From positions 1 to 7,269 of the forward strand of contig JAITEW010000192.1 of NCBI GenBank assembly GCA_031281855.1: a DNA stretch of 7,269 bases. The letters run 5' to 3'. The notes below the pieces were generated by a model. It worked only from the letters and a program-made list of their open reading frames with translations. It was not told the DNA's origin and ran no database searches. Made by a program: the position numbers and the translations under genes. This stretch comes from Treponema sp. (GTDB lineage Bacteria > Spirochaetota > Spirochaetia > Treponematales > Breznakiellaceae). Position 1 is the stretch's first letter, and every line of letters begins with the position of its first letter. This document shows positions 1 through 5,190 of this stretch, in pieces.

Positions 1-119
1 TCCTGCGGGACGGAGGCTATCGTACCATGGTTTACGATGAAACCGCCGAAGCGCCGGTCTCGGTTCTGCCCGGCTGCGTTATCAGGCTTTCCGAAATTTT
101 TCCCAAAGACGAAGAATAG
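1..119 (+). CDS. C-terminal fragment of a Uma2-family (DUF820-like) protein
   Basis: This is the 3' end of a gene that begins before the window. The frame read from base 3 gives 38 residues and stops at TAG 117-119. The fragment reads GGYRTMVYDE, then VSVLPGCVIRLSEIF, and ends in an acidic PKDEE. The pattern of a short beta strand, then 'v-LPG-xixL-xeIF', is how many Uma2-family restriction-endonuclease-like proteins end. Uma2 proteins have a PD-(D/E)XK-like nuclease fold and mostly unknown roles, and they are often present in many copies in a genome. The catalytic residues would lie upstream and cannot be seen. Base composition here is closer to the GC-rich transporter operon than to the AT-rich module that follows. 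The family call rests on the tail only and could be wrong. Confidence 0.6.
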   Translation, partial: LRDGGYRTMVYDETAEAPVSVLPGCVIRLSEIFPKDEE

Positions 120-128
120 GGCGTATCT

Positions 129-152
129 AATATAGTATTGTATAAGCAGGAG
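129..152 (+). promoter_or_regulatory. Leader of the toxin-antitoxin operon: AT-rich promoter/operator candidate and ribosome binding site
   Basis: The 41 bases between the Uma2-like stop and the antitoxin ATG are AT-rich. AGGAG at 148-152 lies 8 bases before ATG 161 and is a good Shine-Dalgarno site that fixes the antitoxin start. TATAGT (131-136) or TATAAG (141-146) could serve as a -10 box, but I see no convincing -35. A small inverted repeat, AATA-TAG-TATT (129-139), overlaps the candidate -10. Ribbon-helix-helix antitoxins usually bind such sites to repress their own operon, so this could be the operator. That role is inferred. Confidence 0.4.
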
Positions 153-160
153 CGGTCAAT

Positions 161-412
161 ATGGAAACAAAGCTAACATTAAAAATGGATGAGTCCGTTA
201 TTAGTTCGGCAAAAAAATACGCTGCGCAAAACCACCGCAGCCTTTCACGGCTGGTTGAAACGTATTTTAAGAATTTAACGGAAAAATCTTCGCAAAAAAA
301 GAAATTTTCACCTTTGGTTGAAAGTCTAATTGGCGTTATTTCTGAAGAAGATATAAATAATTTGGCTGAGGAAGACCCAAAAGCGAAATGGATTATAAAG
401 AGGGAAGTGTGA
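161..412 (+). CDS. DUF6364-like antitoxin of a type II toxin-antitoxin pair
   Basis: The 83-residue protein probably acts as the antitoxin for the PIN protein encoded next to it, neutralising it by direct binding and repressing the shared operon. Residues 1-40 show the shape of a ribbon-helix-helix fold: a short strand with alternating hydrophobics (TKLTLKMD), a helix (ESVISSAKKYAAQN), then SLSRLVETYFKNLT. The start METKLTLKMDE and the phrase 'SLSRLVE.Y...L' match what I know of DUF6364 family proteins. The tail from about residue 45 is a basic linker (SSQKKK) followed by an acidic amphipathic stretch (SEEDINNLAEEDPKAKWI), which is typical of the segment that wraps the toxin. The start is set by AGGAG 8 bases upstream. 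The stop TGA (410-412) overlaps the likely GTG start of the toxin gene, which suggests translational coupling. Codons are AT-rich, unlike those of the transporter genes. Confidence 0.82.
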   Translation: METKLTLKMDESVISSAKKYAAQNHRSLSRLVETYFKNLTEKSSQKKKFSPLVESLIGVISEEDINNLAEEDPKAKWIIKREV

Positions 413-915
413 CTGAAAAGATATTCATTGATTCTGATATTATTCTTGATGTATTGGCAGAGAGGGAGGAATTTGTTGAAGGCGCTGCCGAATTATTTGA
501 ATTAAGCCATTTAAACAAAGTAGAATTGTTTACTACCGCTGTGGTATTAGCAAATGTGTTCTATATGTTAAGGAAAACATCAGGGATTGAAAAAGCAAAA
601 AAGAATTTACAAAAATTAAGATTGATAATCCGTGTATTACCGATAGATGAAAAGATTGTTGATTTATCACTCAATTCGCAATTTAATGATTTTGAGGATG
701 GATTACAATATTTTGCGGCAAAAGAAAATAACATTTCAATACTAATAACAAGAAACGGTAAGCATTATAAGGTAGATGATATTATTGTCGAAACAGCGGA
801 AGAATATATTACGTCAAAATCAAATGGAGTTGTTCAGAAACCTTCAGTTTCTGAACAAATTCCGCTAAAAACAGCAATTTCGCAGCCTAAAGGCGAGGAA
901 TTGCCAGACTTGTGA
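409..915 (+). CDS. PIN-domain toxin (VapC-like ribonuclease) with a repeat-encoded C-terminal tail
   Basis: This is probably the toxin of the pair; PIN-domain toxins are metal-dependent ribonucleases that cleave RNA. I prefer GTG 409, which makes a GTGA overlap with the antitoxin stop and has GAGGG just upstream. The protein is then 168 residues and opens with the usual PIN strand TEKIFIDSDIILDVL. An in-frame ATG at 388 would add 7 residues. Numbered from GTG, the first acidic residue is D8 (with D10 and D14 near), the helix LANVFYMLRK (46-55) has N49 where many PIN proteins have Glu, and the second acidic cluster is DFED (94-97) in FNDFEDGLQYFAA. The last strand is ILITRNGKHY (111-120). The N49 variant is common in this PIN subgroup as I recall it, so activity may be retained. 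The PIN core ends near residue 135. The last 28 or so residues (VVQKPSVSEQ onward) lie inside the repeat at 827-941, and the stop TGA 913-915 lies in one of its hairpin arms. Confidence 0.85.
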   Translation: MTEKIFIDSDIILDVLAEREEFVEGAAELFELSHLNKVELFTTAVVLANVFYMLRKTSGIEKAKKNLQKLRLIIRVLPIDEKIVDLSLNSQFNDFEDGLQYFAAKENNISILITRNGKHYKVDDIIVETAEEYITSKSNGVVQKPSVSEQIPLKTAISQPKGEELPDL

Positions 916-941
916 GATAACCAACCGGGTTATCGAACAAG
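827..941 (+). repeat. Three-hairpin interspersed repeat, copy A
   Basis: This element has a second copy at 7154-7269 in the same orientation. Bases 827-871 are identical to 7154-7198 (45 of 45). Bases 916-941 match 7244-7269 in 25 of 26. Hairpin 1 has arms TTGTTCAGAAAC (830-841) and GTTTCTGAACAA (847-858), a perfect 12-bp stem with loop CTTCA. Hairpin 2 (874-904) has an 8-pair outer stem, GCAATTTC with GGAATTGC (including one T-G pair), and an apex GCC-TAAA-GGC. Hairpin 3 has arms CTTGTGAGATAACC (909-922) and GGTTATCGAACAAG (928-941), with two mismatches caused by GA at 914-915. The motif TTGTTC/GAACAA appears at both outer ends and at the inner ends of hairpins 1 and 3. The element starts within the toxin gene, supplies its tail and stop, and ends 5 bases before the oppF-like stop. 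There is no coding capacity for a transposase, so if mobile it would need help in trans. Confidence 0.9.
867..904 (-). terminator. Probable intrinsic terminator of the peptide-transport operon (hairpin 2 of copy A)
   Basis: Read on the minus strand, the stem-loop 874-904 is followed by TG and then five T residues (complement of 867-871). It lies about 40 bases beyond the oppF-like stop codon at 947-949, in the right place to end the operon transcript. Hairpin 3 (909-941) comes before it and could add to the effect. On the plus strand no T run follows, so termination of the toxin transcript is less clear. The structure is seen; its activity is inferred. Confidence 0.55.
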
Positions 942-946
942 TCCAA

Positions 947-1951
947 TTACCCGCTTTTAAAACACCGCACCAGGTGGCCCGATCCGGCTTCCAGCAGTTC
1001 CGGGTGTTCGCGGAAGCAGCGCCCATCGGCCCTCGGGCACCGGGCGGCAAAGGGGCAGCCTTCGGCCTCGGCGGCAGCAGGGACGGCTTCGCCCCGGAGC
1101 GCTGCCGCTTCGGCGGTCCCGGCGCTCCTGTCCCCCCCGGCGCCGGCGGTTTTTCCGGCCCTGGCGGCTGAAGAAAAAAGAAGCTCCGTGTATGGGTGGA
1201 TGCCGGTGCGGTAGAGTTCCGCCGCCGGGGCTTCTTCCATAAGCTCCCCGCGGTACATGACGCCGATGCGGTCGCAGAAGTAACAGGCCACTTTGAGATC
1301 ATGGGCGATAAAGAGGAAGGAAAGGTCCCGGCTGGCGCGGATGTCCAGGAGCAGGTTGAGGATCTGGCCCTGTATCGAAACATCCAGGGCTGACACCACT
1401 TCGTCGCAGATAAGGACGTCGGGCTTCATAAGGAGCCCCCTGGCTATGGAGATGCGCTGCCGCTGGCCGCCTGAAAATTCCGCGGGCCTCCGCTCCAGGT
1501 CCGAGTTCCTGAGCCCCACTTCTTCCAGCGTAGCCGCCGCTTCCTCCCGGAGTTCCTTTTTGTTCCTCCTGCTTCCCGACCACCTGGGGCCCGATGTCAG
1601 CACGTTGTAAATAGTCATCCTCGGGTTAAGGGACCTTGCGGGGTCCTGGAAAACATATTTGACTTTTTCCCGGTACTGCTTGAGTTCCTTTCCCTTCAGG
1701 GCCTTCACGTCAAGGACCCTGTCACCCTGGCGGAACATGATGTCCCCGCTGTCGGCTTCGTACATGCGCACCAGGAGCCGGGCGGTAGTGGTCTTGCCGC
1801 AGCCCGATTCCCCTACAAGCCCATAGGTTTCGTTTTTGCCGATAGAAAAGGAAACGCCGTTCACCGCGTAGACAAAGCGCCCGAACCGGGCGAAGAATCC
1901 CGCTTCGAGGTTAAAGCGTTTTTTAAGGTTAGTTACCGATAGTACAGGCAT
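947..1951 (-). CDS. oppF: Oligopeptide/dipeptide ABC transporter ATPase, OppF/DppF type
   Basis: The 334-residue cytoplasmic ATPase powers peptide import as one of two nucleotide-binding domains. Visible motifs in order: Walker A GESGCGKTT (47-55), Q-loop YVFQDP (Q near 102), signature FSGGQRQR (159-166), Walker B VLICDE (D183, E184), D-loop SALD and H-loop FIAHD (H217). The C-terminal Opp-specific region starts with HPYTELLFSSA (251-261) and carries four cysteines in GCPFAARC...C and a final RCF near 330; in related peptide-transporter ATPases such cysteines bind an iron-sulfur cluster. Between these, about residues 262-297 form an Ala/Gly-rich low-complexity insert encoded by very GC-rich DNA. 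The start is supported by AAGGAG at 1957-1962. It is the last gene of the operon, 9 bases after the permease-ATPase fusion. The second ATPase domain is in that fusion, and the aromatic-loop wording QDPARSLNPRMT supports the OppF rather than the OppD side. Confidence 0.93.
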   Translation of the reverse strand: MPVLSVTNLKKRFNLEAGFFARFGRFVYAVNGVSFSIGKNETYGLVGESGCGKTTTARLLVRMYEADSGDIMFRQGDRVLDVKALKGKELKQYREKVKYVFQDPARSLNPRMTIYNVLTSGPRWSGSRRNKKELREEAAATLEEVGLRNSDLERRPAEFSGGQRQRISIARGLLMKPDVLICDEVVSALDVSIQGQILNLLLDIRASRDLSFLFIAHDLKVACYFCDRIGVMYRGELMEEAPAAELYRTGIHPYTELLFSSAARAGKTAGAGGDRSAGTAEAAALRGEAVPAAAEAEGCPFAARCPRADGRCFREHPELLEAGSGHLVRCFKSG

Positions 1952-1956
1952 GGCCG

Positions 1957-1962
1957 CTCCTT
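1957..1962 (-). promoter_or_regulatory. Ribosome binding site of the oppF-like gene
   Basis: The minus strand reads AAGGAG, then five bases (CGGCC), then ATG at 1951-1949. Its first two A residues belong to the TAA stop of the preceding fusion gene (1963-1961), so termination of one gene and initiation of the next share the same site. It is the strongest Shine-Dalgarno match in the operon. Confidence 0.75.
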
Positions 1963-4096
1963 ATAACACGCACCGCAGTTCATGGCCTTCTCCCGCGGGT
2001 TTCAAGGGCGGTATCCCAAGGCGGCAGGTTTCCTGCGCAAGGGAACACCTCGGGGCGAAGGGGCAGCCCGGTTCGGGGCTGGCGGGATCGGCGACCCTGC
2101 CGGGTATGACCTGGAGCCGCGTTTCGGAATAGTGGCTGCCGAAAGCGGGCGAAGCCGCCAGGAGGGCTTTGGTGTAAGGGTGGAGCGCGCCGCCTGAGGC
2201 TATGGTTGCCGACGCGCCGGTTTCCATTATAAGGCCCCCGTACATCACCATGATGCGGTCCGAGATGTCCGCCACCAGGTCTATGTCGTGGCTGATAAAA
2301 ATGATGGAGATCCGCCGGGTCCTGCGCAGGGTTTTGAGGAGTTCCAGGATCTGCTTCTGAATAGTTACGTCCAGGGCCGTGGTGGGTTCGTCGGCAATCA
2401 GCAGCTCGCAGCCCTGGGCCAATGCCAGAGCTATGCCGATGCGCTGGAGCTGGCCGCCTGAAAACTGGTGGGGGAAGTTGGAAAGCCGCTCCATGCCTGA
2501 GTCCAGGCCCGTTTCTTTAAGAAGCGCCTCGGCCTTGTCCATAGCCGCCCGGCGGGTAATAGCGGGATCGCTGTTACGGAAGGTTTCAAAAAAAACGCTC
2601 CCTATATTCTGGAGAGGGTCGTACGAGCGTCCGGGCTCCTGGAAGATCATGCCGATCTTTTTCCCCCTGTATTCACGGAGGACGCCCACAGGCAGCCCCA
2701 AAAGTTCCTTTCCTTCGTAAAGGACTGAACCGGAAACCGCGGCGTTCCCCGGGAGCAGGCCCGGGACGGCCTGGGTGGTAACGCTCTTCCCTGAACCCGA
2801 TTCGCCTACTATGCCGAGGACCTCACCTTTCCCTAGACTGAAGGAAACGCCCCGCACCGCATGGACCGCGACCCGCGTCCTGCCCCGGAGAACCGAAAAG
2901 GTAACGCCCAGTTCTTTCAGTTCCAGCAGCGGCGCTTCACGCGCAAGGGCTTTTGTTTCAGCTTCAGGCGCTTCGGCGCTGCCGGCCTGTTCCGTTTCAG
3001 GGGCTTTCGCGCCGGCGCCGGTTTTCTTAAAGAGGTTAAAGAAATTAAAGGCACGGAAAACCGTGTGGTAAGGATCGTAGTAGTCCCTCAGGCAGTCGCC
3101 CAGGAAGTTGAAAGCCAGGGTCACGCCCAGGAGGAACCACACAGGCGTAAGGAGCCACGGGTAGTTTCGTAAATTGCTCAGAGTGGAGATGTCCCGCTTG
3201 ATCATGGAACCCCAGCTTACCGCAGGGTCAACGATGCCCAGGCCCAGATAGGAAAGGGTGGTCTCGGTCATGATAAAGCCGGGAATGGACAGGGCTATGC
3301 TGACAATGAGAAGGCTCGCAATCTGGGGGAGGATGTCCCTGGCAATAATCGCCCCAGGGGGTATCATCTCAAGCTGGGAATTCATAACGAACTCCTCCCG
3401 CTTGATAGCGTGGACCATGCCCCGTATGGTCCTGGCCGAACCGGGCCAGCCGACAAGGGAGAGGATGATGGTTATCATCATGTATGCCTGGCCGGTGTCC
3501 ATCTTCGATGAAAGGAGCGAACGCAGGAACAGGATGAGGTAAAGGCCCGGTATGAGCATGAAGAATTCGCAGAGCCGCATAATGGACCAGTCCGCCGCGC
3601 CGCCGAAGTAACCGGAGAGGCCGCCGAAGAGCACCGCCAGGACCAGGGAGATTGCGGTAGCCACAAAGCCGATGGTCAGCGAGATTCTGGAGCCGTAGAG
3701 GATGCGGGAAAAAATATCCCGCCCCAGGTTGTCCGCTCCCATAAGGAAAACAGGATGTCTGCCTGAGGTGGTAAAGAGATGGCGGCTCATGGGAATAAGG
3801 CCCATAAGCTTGTACGGCGCGCCTTTGGCGAAGAACCGGATTTCATCGTAACTGCCCCGGATGCGCACGTAGTTCCACGAGACCGTGCTGGTTACCCGGA
3901 ATTCCTGGGCCTGGAGCTTCCCCTGGTAAAAGCGCGCATTAGGGGGATGGTAGGTCATTTCCCCGAAAGACGCCGTTGGGGCATAAGGGGCGAAGAATTC
4001 GGCGAAGATCATCAGGATATAGAGGATTACCAGCAGGACCAGGGAAACCATGCCCAAAGGACGGCCTTTAAGATACGCGAGGAATTTTTTCATCAC
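1961..4096 (-). CDS. Fused peptide ABC transporter permease (OppC type) and ATPase (OppD type)
   Basis: One 711-residue frame joins an inner-membrane permease to a cytoplasmic ATPase. The permease half (about 1-352) has a first membrane helix at 14-35, a long extracytoplasmic insert (about 36-115), then HPVFLMGADNLGRDIFSRI, a hallmark of OppC proteins, and five more helices near 138-160, 172-192, 204-222, 258-276 and 315-333, with TETTLSYLGLGIVDP at 277-291. A linker (about 353-388) rich in Ala, Glu and Pro leads to the ATPase half: Walker A GESGSGKSV (431-439), Q-loop FQEP (Q486), signature FSGGQ (545-549), Walker B LLIADE (D569, E570) and H-loop SHD (H603). The end has HPYTKALLAASP and cysteines 678, 684, 691 and 709, the Opp-type iron-sulfur pattern. 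The frame is open throughout with no sign of a joining error. The start is GTG 4096 or, as likely, ATG 4093; both overlap the oppB-like stop. Fusions of this type exist in other bacteria but are the minority form. Confidence 0.92.
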   Translation of the reverse strand: MMKKFLAYLKGRPLGMVSLVLLVILYILMIFAEFFAPYAPTASFGEMTYHPPNARFYQGKLQAQEFRVTSTVSWNYVRIRGSYDEIRFFAKGAPYKLMGLIPMSRHLFTTSGRHPVFLMGADNLGRDIFSRILYGSRISLTIGFVATAISLVLAVLFGGLSGYFGGAADWSIMRLCEFFMLIPGLYLILFLRSLLSSKMDTGQAYMMITIILSLVGWPGSARTIRGMVHAIKREEFVMNSQLEMIPPGAIIARDILPQIASLLIVSIALSIPGFIMTETTLSYLGLGIVDPAVSWGSMIKRDISTLSNLRNYPWLLTPVWFLLGVTLAFNFLGDCLRDYYDPYHTVFRAFNFFNLFKKTGAGAKAPETEQAGSAEAPEAETKALAREAPLLELKELGVTFSVLRGRTRVAVHAVRGVSFSLGKGEVLGIVGESGSGKSVTTQAVPGLLPGNAAVSGSVLYEGKELLGLPVGVLREYRGKKIGMIFQEPGRSYDPLQNIGSVFFETFRNSDPAITRRAAMDKAEALLKETGLDSGMERLSNFPHQFSGGQLQRIGIALALAQGCELLIADEPTTALDVTIQKQILELLKTLRRTRRISIIFISHDIDLVADISDRIMVMYGGLIMETGASATIASGGALHPYTKALLAASPAFGSHYSETRLQVIPGRVADPASPEPGCPFAPRCSLAQETCRLGIPPLKPAGEGHELRCVL

Positions 4097-5187
4097 CTTT
4101 TCCCGTACCGTATCCTGGGGTCCACCAGGGCAAGGAGTATGTCCGCCAGCACCATGCCTACCAGGACCAGGAAGGAAATGAACATGATATTAGCCAGCAC
4201 CAGGTTGATATCCTCCTGCAGCACCGCTTCGTACATGAGCCTCCCTATGCCGGGGTAGGCGAAAATGATCTCCATGATCAACGAGCCCGAAAAGAGCCCC
4301 GCCAGAAGGTTGGCGCTGCCGGTGATATAGGGGTTAAGGGTGTTCCTGAAAGCGTGGCTGAAGTAAATGCGCCATTCTGCGATGCCCCTGCTTCGCAGGC
4401 TTGTGATGTAAGGCTGGCCCAGTTGATCCAGCATAGTGGCCCGGATCATGCGCAGGGTCCCGCCTATGCCTCCCAGGAAGGCGGAAACCAGGGGGAGGAA
4501 AATGTGGTGCATATACGAGAAGACAAATCTCCCCGGCGCTTCCCGGAAAGGGAAGGGGGGATAGGCGGTAACCGGGAAAAGCCCGGACACCGAAGCGAGG
4601 AGCTGTAACAAAATGAGCAGCAGGATGCCCGGGAATGCGTGGAGCACCAGGGCGAAGAACGTAACCGCCAGATCTCCCCTGGTCCCGGCTTTGGTGGAAA
4701 AGTAAACGCCGAGCAAAAAGGAAAAAAAAGTGATAAGAACCAGGGAAATGAGGTTGAGGATAAGGGAGTTGATCAGCCTCGGCGTGATCAGAAACAAAAC
4801 CGGGGCCCTGCTGATAAGGCTTACCCCCAGGTCGTGATGGAGGATCACCCTGTTAAGCCAGCGGAAGTACTGGGCATAGAAAGGCAGGTCCAGGCCCAGG
4901 CTTGCCCGCTGGGCGGCGTACTGCTCCAGGTTCAGGTTTTCGCTGCCCCGGTTCCCCCGGGCCTGGCTCTCGCTGAAGATCTGCTGTAGGATCACCTGAT
5001 CCACAATGTCCCCAGGCGCCAGCTCCATGAGGCCGAAAACAGCGAAGCCCAAAAGGAACAGCATCACGACCATAATGCAGATACGGCCTGTGATATAAGA
5101 GAGAAGGGGAAACCTGCGCTTAAAGGCGTGGACCGGTTTGAACAAGCCCCCCGCGGCCGCCGCTACTGTACGGAACAATCCCGGCAT
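4093..5187 (-). CDS. oppB: Peptide ABC transporter permease, OppB/DppB type
   Basis: The 364-residue inner-membrane permease pairs with the OppC half of the downstream fusion to form the transport channel. Membrane helices fall near 33-54, 137-162, 174-198, 228-248, 288-310 and 330-353, the six expected for the family. Residues 246-282 (RMIRATMLDQ, then YITSLRSRG, then HAFRN) are a good EAA-type loop for docking an ATPase, including its conserved Gly. Residues 305-318 (MEIIFAYPGIGRLM) and the ending ALVDPRIRYGKR are family hallmarks. The N-terminus carries about 30 residues before the first helix, and residues 64-95 form a polar insert (QIFSESQARGN onward) before LGLDLPFYAQY, somewhat longer than in enteric OppB. 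It begins 3 bases after the binding-protein stop, with only a weak AAAGTAAG as ribosome binding site, so translational coupling to the upstream gene is likely. Confidence 0.93.
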   Translation of the reverse strand: MPGLFRTVAAAAGGLFKPVHAFKRRFPLLSYITGRICIMVVMLFLLGFAVFGLMELAPGDIVDQVILQQIFSESQARGNRGSENLNLEQYAAQRASLGLDLPFYAQYFRWLNRVILHHDLGVSLISRAPVLFLITPRLINSLILNLISLVLITFFSFLLGVYFSTKAGTRGDLAVTFFALVLHAFPGILLLILLQLLASVSGLFPVTAYPPFPFREAPGRFVFSYMHHIFLPLVSAFLGGIGGTLRMIRATMLDQLGQPYITSLRSRGIAEWRIYFSHAFRNTLNPYITGSANLLAGLFSGSLIMEIIFAYPGIGRLMYEAVLQEDINLVLANIMFISFLVLVGMVLADILLALVDPRIRYGKR

Positions 5188-5190
5188 AAC

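Noticed and set aside
388..408. ATG 388 as the toxin start
   Set aside because: Possible, but it adds 7 residues before the normal PIN start and leaves a 25-base overlap. GTG 409 gives the usual 4-base overlap and a close GAGGG.
827..941. CRISPR-like repeat
   Set aside because: Only two copies more than 6 kb apart, with internal hairpins and no regular spacers or cas genes.
865..1383. Minus-strand open frame of 172 codons overlapping the oppF-like and toxin genes
   Set aside because: It is an alternative frame of the oppF-like gene, Pro/Ser/Arg-rich with no family features, while the other frame carries every ABC ATPase motif.
2930..3040. Frameshift or assembly error joining OppC and OppD
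   Set aside because: The frame stays open through a plausible Ala/Glu/Pro linker, and both halves are complete, so a true fusion is the simpler reading.
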